Positions 1 to 10,096 are shown, numbered from the stretch's first letter. The stretch: DNA of 49,610 bases from Lachnospiraceae bacterium (GCA_016280465.1 JAEEGT010000115.1:1-49610), one strand, 5' to 3'. Notes: generated from the letters alone by a model not told the origin. Numbers and translations: made by a program.

Positions 1-2744
1 CTTGTAAATACCTTAACATCAACTACGATACCGTATTCGCCGTGAGGAACCTTAAGAGAGGTATCACGAACTTCACGGGACTTCTCACCGAAGATGGCAC
101 GAAGGAGCTTTTCTTCGGCGGTAAGGTCTGTCTCACCCTTAGGTGTAACCTTACCTACAAGGATATCACCGGCACGGACTTCGGCACCGATACGAACGAT
201 ACCTCTGTCGTCCAGATCCTTAAGAGCATCATCGCCGACACCGGGAACGTCGCGGGTGATCTCCTCGGGTCCTAACTTGGTGTCACGTGCTTCTGCTTCG
301 TATTCTTCGATGTGGATGGATGTATAAACATCGTCTCTTACAAGACGCTCGCTTAAAAGAACGGCGTCCTCGTAGTTGTAACCTTCCCAGGTCATGAAGC
401 CGATAAGAGGGTTCTTACCGAGAGCCAGCTCTCCGCCGTTGGTGGAAGGACCGTCTGCGATGACCTCACCCTTTTCAACGCGGTTGCCCTTGAATACGAT
501 GGGCTTCTGGTTGTAGCAGTTACTCTGGTTGCTTCGTGAAAACTTGGTAAGCTTGTAATCTTCTTTTTCACCGTTATCATATGCGATGGTGATCATGTTG
601 GAAGAAACGTACTCAACGGTACCGCTCTCTTTGGCAACAACACACACACCTGCATCAACGGCTGCCTTGGGCTCCATACCGGTACCTACAACGGGTGCTT
701 CGGTAACCATAAGAGGAACCGCCTGACGCTGCATGTTGGATCCCATGAGGGCACGGTTAGCATCGTCGTTGGCAAGGAAAGGAATAAGTGCGGTAGCAAC
801 GGAGAATACCATCTTGGGAGACACGTCCATGAAATCGAACATGGTCTTGGGGTATTCCTGAGTCTCTTCGCGGAAACGACCGGAAATATTGTTCTTAACG
901 AAGGTTCCGTCGGGATTCAGGGCTACGTTAGCCTGTGCTACATGGTAGTTATCCTCTTCGTCGGCAGTCATGTAGACTACTTCGTCGGTAACTCTGGGAT
1001 TCTCGGGATCGGTCTTGTCGATCTTACGATAAGGAGCCTCGATGAATCCGTATACATTGATCCTTGCGTAAGAAGCAAGGGAGTTGATAAGTCCGATGTT
1101 GGGACCTTCGGGAGTCTCGATGGGGCACATACGTCCGTAGTGGGAGTAATGTACGTCTCGAACTTCGAAGGATGCACGCTCTCTTGACAGACCGCCGGGT
1201 CCGAGGGCCGAAAGACGTCTCTTATGAGTCAGCTCAGCAAGAGGGTTGTTCTGGTCCATGAACTGGGACAGCTGGGAGGATCCGAAGAATTCCTTGACTG
1301 CTGCCTGCACGGGCTTGATGTTGATGAGGGCCTGAGGGGTAACCTCATCAGAATCATGTGTCTGCATTCTTTCACGAACCACACGCTCAAGTCTTGCAAG
1401 ACCGATACGGTACTGGTTCTGAAGGAGCTCACCTACGGCACGGATACGACGGTTGCCAAGGTGGTCGATATCATCGTCGTGGCCTACGCCGTACTCAAGG
1501 TGGATGTTATAGTTAACGGAAGCAAAGATATCTTCCTTGGTGATGTGCTTGGGAACAAGGTTGTGTGCGTTGCGCTTGATGGCATCGAAAAGTTCTCCCT
1601 CGTTGCCGGCATACTCCTCAAGGATGGCTGCAAGGGTGGGGTAGTGAACTTTCTCGTTGATACCAAGCTCTGCGGGATCACAGTCAACAAAGCAGGTGAT
1701 ATCTACCATAAGGTTTGAAAGCACCTTAACAACACGTTCCTCGGTCTGTACGAATACAAAAGGAACGGCTGCGTTCTGGATATCGTCCGCAAGTTCTGCG
1801 GTAACCTTGGTGCCTTTCTCGGCGATAACTTCACCGGTAAGAGGGCTTACAACATCCTCGGCCAGAACCTGGTTACGGATGCGGTTACGAAGAGCAAGCT
1901 TCTTATTGAATTTATATCTTCCGACTCTGGCAAGATCGTATCTCTTGGGATCGAAGAACATGCCCTCAATAAGGCTCTTTGCGTTGTCTACGGAAAGAGG
2001 CTCGCCGGGACGGATCTTCTTGTAGAGTTCAAGGAGACCTTCCTGATAGTTGGAAGCGGTATCCTTGGTAAGAGAAGCTTCGATCTTGGGCTCATCGCCG
2101 AATACTTCGTGGATCTCGTCATTGGTGCCAAGACCGAGAGCACGCAAAAGCACGGTAATGGGTACCTTTCTGGTACGATCTACGCGCACGTAGAAAACAT
2201 CGTTAGAGTCTGTTTCGTACTCTAACCACGCTCCGCGGTTGGGGATAACTGTCGTAAAGAAAAGACGTTTGCCGATTTTATCGTGTTCAATATTATAATA
2301 GATGCCCGGAGAACGAACCATCTGGCTGACGATAACTCTTTCCGCACCGTTGATAACGAATGTACCGGTAGCGGTCATTAAGGGAAGGTCGCCCATGAAG
2401 ATATCATGTTCGATGATGTCTCCCGTTTCCTTATTGCAAAGACGCACTTTAACCTTTAAGGGCGCTGCATATGTAGCATCGCGTTCCTTGCACTCTTCGA
2501 TCGTGTACTTGGCATCGTCACGGCAAAGCTCGGAACCGATAAATTCCAAACTTAAGTGACCGGCAAAGTCTTCAATCGGAGAAATGTCGTCAAGCACTTC
2601 CTTGAGTCCGTCATGCACAAACCACTCATAAGAATCCTTTTGTACCTCGATGAGGTTGGGCATTTCCAGGACTTCTTTGGACTTGGAAAAGCTCATGCGG
2701 GAATTCTTACCTGAGGTCACAGGACGTATTCTGTTTTTTTCCAT
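1..2744 (-). CDS. rpoB: RNA polymerase beta subunit (5' part, runs off the left edge)
   Basis: Beta subunit of RNA polymerase, which forms much of the catalytic cleft. About 914 N-terminal codons are visible, out of roughly 1,200-1,300 usual in the family; the C-terminus lies beyond base 1. The ORF track omits it because it has no stop in the window. Diagnostic stretches on the minus strand include [44 protein letters not shown] and [16 protein letters not shown]. The rifampicin pocket has the wild-type Asp, His and Ser residues equivalent to E. coli 516, 526 and 531, so rifampicin sensitivity is expected. Two in-frame ATGs lie close together. The second (base 2744, protein starting MEKNRIRP) sits 7 bases after GGGGTG and is preferred to the one at 2750. 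The gene upstream is a sensor kinase, not rplL, and rpoB has its own promoter. Confidence 0.98.
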   Translation of the reverse strand, partial: MEKNRIRPVTSGKNSRMSFSKSKEVLEMPNLIEVQKDSYEWFVHDGLKEVLDDISPIEDFAGHLSLEFIGSELCRDDAKYTIEECKERDATYAAPLKVKVRLCNKETGDIIEHDIFMGDLPLMTATGTFVINGAERVIVSQMVRSPGIYYNIEHDKIGKRLFFTTVIPNRGAWLEYETDSNDVFYVRVDRTRKVPITVLLRALGLGTNDEIHEVFGDEPKIEASLTKDTASNYQEGLLELYKKIRPGEPLSVDNAKSLIEGMFFDPKRYDLARVGRYKFNKKLALRNRIRNQVLAEDVVSPLTGEVIAEKGTKVTAELADDIQNAAVPFVFVQTEERVVKVLSNLMVDITCFVDCDPAELGINEKVHYPTLAAILEEYAGNEGELFDAIKRNAHNLVPKHITKEDIFASVNYNIHLEYGVGHDDDIDHLGNRRIRAVGELLQNQYRIGLARLERVVRERMQTHDSDEVTPQALINIKPVQAAVKEFFGSSQLSQFMDQNNPLAELTHKRRLSALGPGGLSRERASFEVRDVHYSHYGRMCPIETPEGPNIGLINSLASYARINVYGFIEAPYRKIDKTDPENPRVTDEVVYMTADEEDNYHVAQANVALNPDGTFVKNNISGRFREETQEYPKTMFDFMDVSPKMVFSVATALIPFLANDDANRALMGSNMQRQAVPLMVTEAPVVGTGMEPKAAVDAGVCVVAKESGTVEYVSSNMITIAYDNGEKEDYKLTKFSRSNQSNCYNQKPIVFKGNRVEKGEVIADGPSTNGGELALGKNPLIGFMTWEGYNYEDAVLLSERLVRDDVYTSIHIEEYEAEARDTKLGPEEITRDVPGVGDDALKDLDDRGIVRIGAEVRAGDILVGKVTPKGETDLTAEEKLLRAIFGEKSREVRDTSLKVPHGEYGIVVDVKVFT

Positions 2745-2832
2745 TGACATTCACCCCGTTCTGATTTTTTGGCTATTTCGGAGCCTTAAAAAAGCGCACA
2801 AAAATACAGCACTCCAAAATAAAGCACTGTAT

Positions 2833-2862
2833 ATTGTACGTCAACGTCCTTGGCGTTGTCAA
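2833..2862 (-). promoter_or_regulatory. Promoter of rpoB
   Basis: A sigma-A type promoter, TTGACA-N18-TACAAT, lies between the sensor kinase stop and rpoB. It predicts a leader of about 80 bases. The spacer holds a short inverted repeat (CAACG and CGTTG, 7 bases apart), which could be chance or an operator. No clear intrinsic terminator is visible between the kinase stop and this promoter. Confidence 0.75.
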
Positions 2863-2900
2863 TATGATATTTCAGTTTTTTAAAAAAATTTTCAAAAGCC

Positions 2901-5492
2901 CTAATGTACAGTCTTTTCGTATATGGTTGAATACATTAAAGAAGGATTTACGGGCTTTGTAAGATATGCATCAAAGATGCTCTCCCTGCTCTCCACCGCA
3001 TCGGGATGGTTGGCGCTCATAGCAATGATCGCAACGGTATGAGCATCGCTCCTTCCGCTCTTTCTCATAAGGCGGCCTGCGGTCTCACCGTCCATGACTG
3101 GCATCCTTATATCCATGATAACGGCATCGTAAAAGCCTTCTTCGGAAGCCATGAACTTATCCACCGCCTCTTTGCCGTTCTCTGCGGTATCCACCTGCAC
3201 GTTCTTTTTCTCAAGGAGGGTCACGGCAATATCACGGTTTATCTCGTTGTCTTCCACCACCAGGATCCTGAGTCCCGAAAGATCCCCCTCCACCGTTTCC
3301 TTAGGCTTCGGGGAAAGTGCCTTTGCCTTTTCTATATCAAGGGTAACGGTGAACTCACTGCCCATTCCCTGTCTGCTGTCGACTTCGATCCTGCCGCCGA
3401 AGGCATCGACTATACCCTTTGTGATGGAAAGTCCGAGACCCGTACCTCCCAGTTCGGAATTAACGACCCTTGATTCCTGAGAGAAGGGCTCAAACAGGTG
3501 CTTCTGGAATTCGGGGCTCATGCCTATACCGTCATCAGAGATCTTGAACACGCAGGACATATGGGTGGGGGTCTCATGTGCAACGGTACCCAGGAACCTT
3601 ACATTACCCCCTGCAGGCGTGTACTTGACGGCGTTGGACAAAAGGTTCACAAAGATCTGGGCAAGACGCAGCTTATCGGTGCGCACTCTTACCACCGAAG
3701 GGATCATGAGTTTGGCGGAGAAGTTTACCCCTTTCTTTTTACACATGGGGGCTATCATCATTTCTACGGAATCAGCCAGGACTCCGACGGAAACCTCTTC
3801 CATCTGCAGTTCGAACTTGCCCTGTTCGAGCTTGGACATATCCAGCACGTCGTTAACAAGGCTCAAAAGAAACTGTCCGGAATACCGGATCTGCTGTATC
3901 TCTTTAATAAGAAGATCCTGTTTGTCAAAGTCCGTCTCAAGAAGGGAGGAAAGGCCGAGGATGGCATTCATGGGAGTCCTTATCTCATGACTTACACGGG
4001 TCAGGAATTCCTTCTGGGAACGCATGGCCTTGTCCTTGTCGATCAGGGCCTTCTCAAGTTCCGAATTGATGGCTTCTTCCCTGGCAATAACTTCCGTAAT
4101 GTCCTGCATGATGACATTGATGAAGCGGTGCTGGGGATCAAGGAAGGAGTGCTGCAATCGTTTCCTGCGAACGGAACCGTCTTCAAGGAGTTCGCTTACG
4201 TAGATCTCGTACACGCCGTTCCTTTCAAGTTCCGTAAGGATATTGGGGATCTCGGCTTCTTTTAAGAACTTTTCTCTGCCTTCGGGCACAACACGTTCCG
4301 AAAAGTCCCTGACGATCTCGGGATATGCGGGCATTCTTTCTATGTTAAGCTCCTTGGCGGACCCTGTCAGGATAAACAGGGTATAGTCTGAATTAACCTC
4401 AAAGCTTATGTCGGCATCGCAGTTCTTCTCAACTATCTTGGTAAGGACACCCATAAGGATACGCTCTTCCGTCACATCCTCAATGAGCAGGGTACCCATG
4501 ACTTCACCGGTGATGGGATGGTTCTTTACCACCAGCTCCATGTCCACCCACATCTTCTCGCCGTTCTTAAGGTTGAAGCCGCACATCAGACTGAAACGCT
4601 TGGAGCCCGAAGCCGCTTTTCGTTCCAGTATGTTTATGTCAAAGAAATTCTTAAGTCTCTTTCTGGAAGTAAGATCCGCGGACATGGTAAGAAAGCGCTC
4701 TCGCATCTGGGTCCAGGACATGCCCTCCGCAAGGTCAAAAACATTTTCTCTGCGGATGTGCATCAGTTTTCTTTTGCTTATATTAAGGACTGCGGAAAGA
4801 ACTTTACGTTCGGACAGGGGCTTGCCGCTCAATACGCCGTACTTGGTGCGGCCCTCCCAGTACACATCGTCGTACTCGGAAAGAAATACGCCTGAATCCT
4901 CGTCGTTAAAAGAAAACATTTCTTCATGGAAGGAAATGATCTCAAGGTTCACATAGCTGCTCACAAGGCCGACGGCAGTGGCGAACATGGCGGAAGAAAA
5001 GATCTCAAGCCCCTGTGTCTCGGTGATAAAGCCCCCGTTTGTGATAAAGACACCCAGACCGAAAAGCAGAGCCCCCACGGTCTGACCCAGCAAAAGCCTC
5101 ACGGGCTCCGTCAGGAACTGCACCGCAAGCAAAAGGGCCACAAGAGCATATACTATCACGCACCACCTGCTCCTATAAATGATCTGAATATGGAACATTG
5201 CGACAAAAATAAAGATATACCAAAGATTGATCCCATAGGCCACCACCGCCGCATGCTTATCGAAAAGCAGCAGTGTCACCACCACCACCGAAAGACTCAG
5301 GGGTGCATATATAAGCAGTGAAAGGCTGATGGGAAGATGAAAAATAAGCCTCTTCGCGATGAAAACAGACAGCGTAACAAAAAGAAACACACAGCCTCCG
5401 ATCATGAGACCCTTGTAGTTTCTTTCTGCTATGCGTGCCTTGTTTCTGGCGAAAAGGCTGATATTAAAGATGCCCGTACGAGAAGATTTCAT
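2901..5492 (-). CDS. Hybrid sensor histidine kinase with receiver domain
   Basis: Membrane-bound hybrid two-component sensor, 863 residues. Residues about 25-185 form five or six hydrophobic segments with no large extracellular domain. Two PAS-like regions follow (about 230-345 and 355-470). The HisKA phosphoacceptor is His502 in FLTRVSHEIRTPMNAILG. The HATPase domain has NLLSNAVKYTP, SDDGIGM and GGTGLGLSI. The C-terminal receiver begins LRILVVEDNEINRD; its phosphoacceptor Asp is about 794 in MDIRMP and its Lys is in LTKP. There is no output domain, so a separate phosphotransfer protein or regulator is needed and none is in the window. The start at 5492 follows AGGAG, 11 bases after the GH3 gene stop, so the two are probably co-transcribed. 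A link to sugar sensing is inferred from this context only. Confidence 0.9.
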   Translation of the reverse strand: MKSSRTGIFNISLFARNKARIAERNYKGLMIGGCVFLFVTLSVFIAKRLIFHLPISLSLLIYAPLSLSVVVVTLLLFDKHAAVVAYGINLWYIFIFVAMFHIQIIYRSRWCVIVYALVALLLAVQFLTEPVRLLLGQTVGALLFGLGVFITNGGFITETQGLEIFSSAMFATAVGLVSSYVNLEIISFHEEMFSFNDEDSGVFLSEYDDVYWEGRTKYGVLSGKPLSERKVLSAVLNISKRKLMHIRRENVFDLAEGMSWTQMRERFLTMSADLTSRKRLKNFFDINILERKAASGSKRFSLMCGFNLKNGEKMWVDMELVVKNHPITGEVMGTLLIEDVTEERILMGVLTKIVEKNCDADISFEVNSDYTLFILTGSAKELNIERMPAYPEIVRDFSERVVPEGREKFLKEAEIPNILTELERNGVYEIYVSELLEDGSVRRKRLQHSFLDPQHRFINVIMQDITEVIAREEAINSELEKALIDKDKAMRSQKEFLTRVSHEIRTPMNAILGLSSLLETDFDKQDLLIKEIQQIRYSGQFLLSLVNDVLDMSKLEQGKFELQMEEVSVGVLADSVEMMIAPMCKKKGVNFSAKLMIPSVVRVRTDKLRLAQIFVNLLSNAVKYTPAGGNVRFLGTVAHETPTHMSCVFKISDDGIGMSPEFQKHLFEPFSQESRVVNSELGGTGLGLSITKGIVDAFGGRIEVDSRQGMGSEFTVTLDIEKAKALSPKPKETVEGDLSGLRILVVEDNEINRDIAVTLLEKKNVQVDTAENGKEAVDKFMASEEGFYDAVIMDIRMPVMDGETAGRLMRKSGRSDAHTVAIIAMSANHPDAVESRESIFDAYLTKPVNPSLMYSTIYEKTVH

Positions 5493-5503
5493 ACCGACTC
5501 CTG

Positions 5504-8248
5504 TTATTCTTCCATGATCCTCATCCTGCGGATGGTGATGCCATCCTGACCAAAGGAAAGACTAAGGTATGCATCGATTGTCATGTAGGTTTCAAGAGAC
5601 ATGGTCTCTTCCCTGAACTCTACATCGTTACCGGTCAGAGAGATGACCTTCTTGGGAGTTCCGTTCAGGGAAAGGGTCAGGGGGATCTGTGCCAGCTCAC
5701 TGCCCTTTGCATTAAGTTCCATCACCAGTTTATATCTTGAAAGTTTGGCAAAATGAAGCTTGATCCTGTTCTCGGTGCCTCTGGAGGTATCAATAAGGGA
5801 AGGATCCACTTCCTTCTCTCCGCCCTCAAGACTTACGTCGAAGTTATTGACCTTACCGGTGGAAACATTCTTTGGAACGTTAAGTACTTCCCACTCATCA
5901 GTCTCACCGTTCATAATATCGTAAGCCAGGGAACCCATGGCTACCGTAAGGATCCTCTTTGCATTTCTTTCAAGCTCGGCCCTTGTGAAGATACCCTTCT
6001 TAAGGCCCTCTTCCGAATCGTCCTTGTTGGCATTCTCGAGAGCATTGGTGGAGCACATATAAACGTCGTTGGCTCCGCGGATCATAAAGGAGGTGTACTG
6101 ACGGCTCGACTCGCCGCCCTCTTCGTTGATGTAGGTCCACCAGTCTGTGGCAACGATTCCCTTAAAGCCCCATTCTTTGCGAAGAACGGTCTCATTCTGA
6201 TCGAAGCTTGATGCGGTGTGGGTGCCGTTCAAAAGTCCGTAGGTAGACATTATGAGATATGCCCCGCCTTCTTTTACCGCCATCTCATAGCCCTTTAAGT
6301 AGATCTCCCTGAGGGCTCTCTTGGAAACCACACTGTCGATGGTGTGACGGCCGAACTCCTGATTGTTGCAGGAGAAATGCTTGATCATGCCGGTAACATG
6401 ATGTCTGTGCATGCCCTTAAGCTCCGATACTGCCATGATGCCCGTAAGGTAAGGGTCTTCGCTGAAGTACTCAAAGTTTCGTCCGTTAAGGGGACTTCTG
6501 TGTATGTTCATACCGGGACCGAGAAGTGAGTCGATCCTGTTAAGTCTCAGTTCTTTGCCGAGATAATCGTAAAGTTTTGTGACAAGCCCGGGGTTAAAGG
6601 TGCAGGCAAGTGATACTCCGTTTGAAACCTGCATGGCCTTGGTGCCGGCATCCATACGGATACCACTGGGGCCGTCCGCACAGCATAGAGTAGGAACACC
6701 GTAGGAATTAAGGGCATCGGTGGATCCGCAAAAGGCACCTGCGGTACCTGCCGTAACCCTGTGGGAGCACATGCCCTCGCCCCTGGTCATGGCGATCATC
6801 TCACTGTCGCTCAATCCCGCAACAAATTCATCAAGAGTGATCCTTCCCTCTTTGACATCCTTAAGTTTATATTCCTGTCTTCCCTTGTAGGGATTCTCTT
6901 TAAGGTTCTTACGCTCTTCGGCGATCCGCTCCATGGGACCGATCTTCCTTAAAGGAGTATCCTGCCAGATAAGCTCACCCTTTTCGGTCCTTGCCATACG
7001 CTTGAAGGGCTTGATGGGTGCCAGTGCTTCGCTGAGTCTTTCGGTAACGATAAGATCTCCGAGGCTGATACCTCCTATGGGCATTGCGCGCCTTACATCC
7101 TCGCCTTCAAAGATGGTATATTCGCCGGGCTCAAGCACATAGCAGTCCGGATTTTCCGTATATCCTCCGTCATCGAAGGAAGCCATTTCCATAACGGAAA
7201 AAGAAACCGAGATCTGTTCCTCGCAGCCGGGCTCGATAACGCCGGTCTTTGCAATGCGAACCAGCTCTCTCTCGGGCTTTGAAAGCTTTCCTGCGGGAGC
7301 TTTATAGTAAACCTGGACCGCATCCTTGCCGGGCACGGTACCTGTGTTCTTTACAGTGACGTTGACGGTGATACCCTTTCCCTCAAAGGATATTCCGGCT
7401 CTGTGCTCAAAAGTTGTATAAGAAAGACCGAAGCCGAAGGGATAGAGCACCTTGTCTCTGGCAAAGGTTTCAAAATAACGGTAACCTACGAAGATATCCT
7501 CAACGTATATCCCCTCATTGGGGTCTCCAAAGTGTCCTTCGCAGGGGTAATCCTTGATGTCTTTGGCAATGGTGTCCGCAAGATGTCCCGAAGGATTGAC
7601 CTTACCCGTAACCACATCCGCCACGGAGTTACCGCCTTCAACACCGCCCTGCCATACATAAAGGACAGCTGAAGGATCAAGTTCACCCACCCATTTCATG
7701 TCGATGATATTTCCGGAATTAATGAGCACGCAGACCTTCTCAAAGTTTGCGGTGAGCACTTTGATCATGTCCTCTTCATCGTCTCTTAAGGTGTAGCTTC
7801 CCCTGTCGGGAGTGTTGTCCTTGTCTTCACCCGCAAGACGGCCGATGACAGCGACAGCAACATCGTTTCTTGATGCAGCCTCCCTTACGATATCCTGATC
7901 CAGTGGCATTTCCACCTGGCTGAAGGGTTCTCCGGCCCAGCCCACACCCTTGTCGTAAGGATGGTCCTTAAGCCAGTCTCTGTAGATATCCGCAACGGTC
8001 TCATCAAGTTCCACGGAACCCGAATTCTTAAGGCCGTCGTAGATGTTTACCACATAGGGAGTATTTACAAGTCCGCCGGAACCGCTGCCGCTTTTGATAT
8101 AGTCAAACTGGGTACGGCCGAAAAGAGCGACCCTCGATCCCTTACTAAGGGGCAGGGTGTTTTTCTCGTTCTTAAGAAGAACACAGCCTTCCGCGCCGGC
8201 TTCTCTTGCTATTTTCGCATATTCCTTCCAATCGAATGTGTATTTCAT
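5504..8248 (-). CDS. GH3 family beta-glucosidase with swapped domain order
   Basis: Glycoside hydrolase family 3 enzyme, 914 residues, expected to release glucose (or xylose) from the non-reducing end of short beta-glycosides. The usual order is reversed. The GH3 C-terminal domain comes first (residues 1 to about 235, with EGCVLLKNE near the start), then a fibronectin-III-like domain (to about 365), then the GH3 N-terminal barrel (about 440-770). The barrel has LLGPGMNIHRSPLNGRNFEYFSEDP, KHFSCNNQE, and the nucleophile Asp in KGIVATDWW. The acid/base Glu is probably in AGEDKDNTPDRG of the first domain. About 130 residues after the barrel look like an added beta-sandwich. There is no signal peptide, so it is cytoplasmic. 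This permuted layout is known from B. fibrisolvens BglA and R. albus. It lies between gtrA and the sensor kinase in one run. Confidence 0.95.
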   Translation of the reverse strand: MKYTFDWKEYAKIAREAGAEGCVLLKNEKNTLPLSKGSRVALFGRTQFDYIKSGSGSGGLVNTPYVVNIYDGLKNSGSVELDETVADIYRDWLKDHPYDKGVGWAGEPFSQVEMPLDQDIVREAASRNDVAVAVIGRLAGEDKDNTPDRGSYTLRDDEEDMIKVLTANFEKVCVLINSGNIIDMKWVGELDPSAVLYVWQGGVEGGNSVADVVTGKVNPSGHLADTIAKDIKDYPCEGHFGDPNEGIYVEDIFVGYRYFETFARDKVLYPFGFGLSYTTFEHRAGISFEGKGITVNVTVKNTGTVPGKDAVQVYYKAPAGKLSKPERELVRIAKTGVIEPGCEEQISVSFSVMEMASFDDGGYTENPDCYVLEPGEYTIFEGEDVRRAMPIGGISLGDLIVTERLSEALAPIKPFKRMARTEKGELIWQDTPLRKIGPMERIAEERKNLKENPYKGRQEYKLKDVKEGRITLDEFVAGLSDSEMIAMTRGEGMCSHRVTAGTAGAFCGSTDALNSYGVPTLCCADGPSGIRMDAGTKAMQVSNGVSLACTFNPGLVTKLYDYLGKELRLNRIDSLLGPGMNIHRSPLNGRNFEYFSEDPYLTGIMAVSELKGMHRHHVTGMIKHFSCNNQEFGRHTIDSVVSKRALREIYLKGYEMAVKEGGAYLIMSTYGLLNGTHTASSFDQNETVLRKEWGFKGIVATDWWTYINEEGGESSRQYTSFMIRGANDVYMCSTNALENANKDDSEEGLKKGIFTRAELERNAKRILTVAMGSLAYDIMNGETDEWEVLNVPKNVSTGKVNNFDVSLEGGEKEVDPSLIDTSRGTENRIKLHFAKLSRYKLVMELNAKGSELAQIPLTLSLNGTPKKVISLTGNDVEFREETMSLETYMTIDAYLSLSFGQDGITIRRMRIMEE

Positions 8249-8292
8249 GCTTTACCTGTCCTTACTGCTTTCTATACGGATGTTTACAGTGT

Positions 8293-8772
8293 TCATTCGG
8301 GCTTGTTGGCAATATCTTCGCCGAGTTCTGCCGGAGTTTCCTCGGGTTTCTTTTTGAAAACAAACAGCTTACTGAGGATATAGTTGAAGATCACAACCAG
8401 TACCATTGATATTCCGGTGGTGATATAAACATTGATGCCGAGTAAAGGTCCCAGTATTTCTGTGATAAGAAGATCCATGAGCCAGGTGGAAAGTCTGGAC
8501 ACGTGGAAACTTATATACTCTTTTAAAACAGGGCCGTTTGACTTAAATACCAGCTTGCGGCTCAAAGGATAGGAAGTCTCTACTCCCGCGATCCAGTTAA
8601 CGACGCTCAGGATAAAAGTCTGAGCTGCCGTGGGATTTAAGGGATTTCCGAAAACAAAAATGTTCCACAGGAACTTGACCCCCAGGGAGGAAATGGTGGC
8701 TATGACTCCCACAACGACGTACCAGAAGAGTTCCTCATACTTGCGGTACATCTTTTTTATAAATTCTATCAT
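8293..8772 (-). CDS. GtrA-like polytopic membrane protein
   Basis: A 159-residue protein with four predicted membrane segments, typical of the GtrA family in both length and pattern. Features are FWYVVVGVIATISSLGVKF near the N-terminus, a central segment ending in PLSRKLVFK, and a final segment ending NYILSKLFVFKKKPEE. GtrA proteins are thought to move or present polyprenyl-phosphate-linked sugars across the membrane. Partners are usually a bactoprenyl glucosyltransferase (GtrB type), and none is adjacent here. The start follows AAAGGA by 6 bases. It lies 44 bases upstream of the GH3 gene and behind a hairpin that separates it from the DUF3048 gene. The family is clear but the substrate is unknown. 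Confidence 0.85.
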   Translation of the reverse strand: MIEFIKKMYRKYEELFWYVVVGVIATISSLGVKFLWNIFVFGNPLNPTAAQTFILSVVNWIAGVETSYPLSRKLVFKSNGPVLKEYISFHVSRLSTWLMDLLITEILGPLLGINVYITTGISMVLVVIFNYILSKLFVFKKKPEETPAELGEDIANKPE

Positions 8773-8797
8773 AACAGATCCTTTGTCTAACTGATAA

Positions 8798-8822
8798 ACC
8801 GCGCAAAATGACTTTGCGCGGT
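8798..8822 (-). terminator. Hairpin after the DUF3048 lipoprotein gene
   Basis: A perfect 10-base stem ACCGCGCAAA / TTTGCGCGGT with a 5-base loop. Outer GATAAA / TTTATC pairing extends it. The following T run is short (TTTATC), so it may be a weak terminator or partial read-through point into gtrA. Confidence 0.7.
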
Positions 8823-8838
8823 ATTTATCATAAAAATC

Positions 8839-9999
8839 TTATTCAATAACGAGTTTCTTCCAGAAATCGGTAGGAACGATGGAAATGTAGGTCTTACCGG
8901 TGTTAAGGGTAATGGGCTCTCCGGTCTTTGCATTGGTGAACTCGGTAAGCTTGTCCATGCCTGCTTTCTTCCACTTGATAGGGATCGCATAACCGTTTGT
9001 GATGTAGTAGCCTTCACCGGAATCGATGGCCCCGTAGATCATGTATCCGTTCTCATCCTGCTCGATAAGCTTTGCGGAGTAGATGATCAGGTTCTTAAAG
9101 GACATTCTCTTTTCGGTCTCGGCCGCAGCATCGGTGTAAAGCTCGCCGTACTCGTAGTAGTCGTAGGTCTTTGTCTCTTTATTGTACTTCAGATTTGACT
9201 TATTGTGAGGGAAAGGCAACTCGATGTTCTCAGCCTTCTGAGCCTTTGCTTCATCCTCTAAGGAAAATTCCTTGTCGGAGAAAGTAAAATGCTCTCCCAT
9301 GTAGTATTTGTTATATTCTTCGCCGAAGCCTGCCTTCTTGATGCGGTTTACAAGTCCGACATAGGTCTTTCCCGCAAAGCCTTCGGTTCCCTTATGGTCT
9401 TCGGTGGTAACGTACTCCTCGTAGAAGTCTGCCTTACCTCTGTCGATACGGGCAAAGCCGCCGCTGAAGTGGTGCTTTGCGATATCATACTTAAGCCAGT
9501 CGTTGATCCAGTGAGGACCGCCGTCGTGGATAAGGATGGCATTGTACTCGGGGAAAAGAATGATATTGGTGGGACGTGCGCTGCGGACATTACCGATAAC
9601 GGGCACGTTCTTCCAGTCCTTGAAGATGCACATCAGACGGGTGATGTAATCGTTCTTGTAGGAATTGACAAGTTCATAAACGATATCGGCTTCGCTGGTT
9701 CCGTAATGAGGAAGGGCAACCTTTTCATTGTCCACCATAACGGCGATGGGGCGCTGATCTTTGATATCTTCGCTGATCCATTCGTTGGTAAGTTCGCTTC
9801 TGTACTGACCGTCGTGATTCTCTTCGGGTTCGGGCTCGGGTTCGGGCTCGGATACGGAAACAACGATGGGATCTTCCTTGATGGAAATAGAAGAAACCGT
9901 TGCTTCGGTAGTCTTGGAAGCTGATGATGCGGAGTCGCCGCAAGCAGTGATTGTGAGTAACAGGGCGGCAAGTACCGTCGATAAAATTTTCTTCTTCAT
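8839..9999 (-). CDS. DUF3048 (YerB-like) lipoprotein
   Basis: A 386-residue exported lipoprotein. The signal peptide MKKKILSTVLAALLLTITAC ends in a lipobox with Cys at about 20. A Ser/Thr-rich linker follows, then an acidic EPEPEPEPEE repeat at about 51-60. The main domain matches DUF3048: RPIAVMVDN, YGTSEADIVYE, ITRLMCIF and GNVRSARPTN. The C-terminal half has GYYITNGYAIPIKWKKAG, as in YerB relatives. The molecular role of this family is not established; an envelope function is inferred from the lipid anchor. It is probably transcribed alone from the promoter at 10045-10073 and ends at the hairpin at 8798-8822. Confidence 0.9.
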   Translation of the reverse strand: MKKKILSTVLAALLLTITACGDSASSASKTTEATVSSISIKEDPIVVSVSEPEPEPEPEENHDGQYRSELTNEWISEDIKDQRPIAVMVDNEKVALPHYGTSEADIVYELVNSYKNDYITRLMCIFKDWKNVPVIGNVRSARPTNIILFPEYNAILIHDGGPHWINDWLKYDIAKHHFSGGFARIDRGKADFYEEYVTTEDHKGTEGFAGKTYVGLVNRIKKAGFGEEYNKYYMGEHFTFSDKEFSLEDEAKAQKAENIELPFPHNKSNLKYNKETKTYDYYEYGELYTDAAAETEKRMSFKNLIIYSAKLIEQDENGYMIYGAIDSGEGYYITNGYAIPIKWKKAGMDKLTEFTNAKTGEPITLNTGKTYISIVPTDFWKKLVIE

Positions 10000-10044
10000 G
10001 ATTACCTGACCTTAATAATATATTCTTGGGCACAGCCCACAGAC

Positions 10045-10073
10045 ATTTTACATAAAAAGCACGAGTAGTGCAA
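10045..10073 (-). promoter_or_regulatory. Promoter of the DUF3048 lipoprotein gene
   Basis: TTGCAC-N17-TAAAAT, about 45-50 bases upstream of the ATG at 9999. A short inverted repeat (GCAC/GTGC) spans the -35 end. A TGGGC/GCCCA hairpin lies in the predicted leader. Confidence 0.55.
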
Positions 10074-10096
10074 GGGGTTTAATAACCTTGGCGGAT

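Noticed and set aside
1224-1718. 164-codon plus-strand ORF inside rpoB
   Set aside because: It is antisense to well-conserved rpoB coding sequence. The protein has no family character, and long shadow ORFs are expected opposite codon-biased genes.
2881-2900. Terminator for the sensor kinase gene in the A/T-rich stretch before the rpoB promoter
   Set aside because: It has runs of A and T but no GC-containing stem. An intrinsic terminator is not supported.
3498-4265. 255-codon plus-strand ORF opposite the sensor kinase
   Set aside because: Shadow of the kinase HisKA/HATPase region. The minus frame has all catalytic motifs; the plus frame has none.
9820-9855. Short tandem repeat encoding EPEPEPEP as a minisatellite or phase-variable tract
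   Set aside because: It encodes a normal acidic lipoprotein linker in frame, and the repeat is only a few units long.
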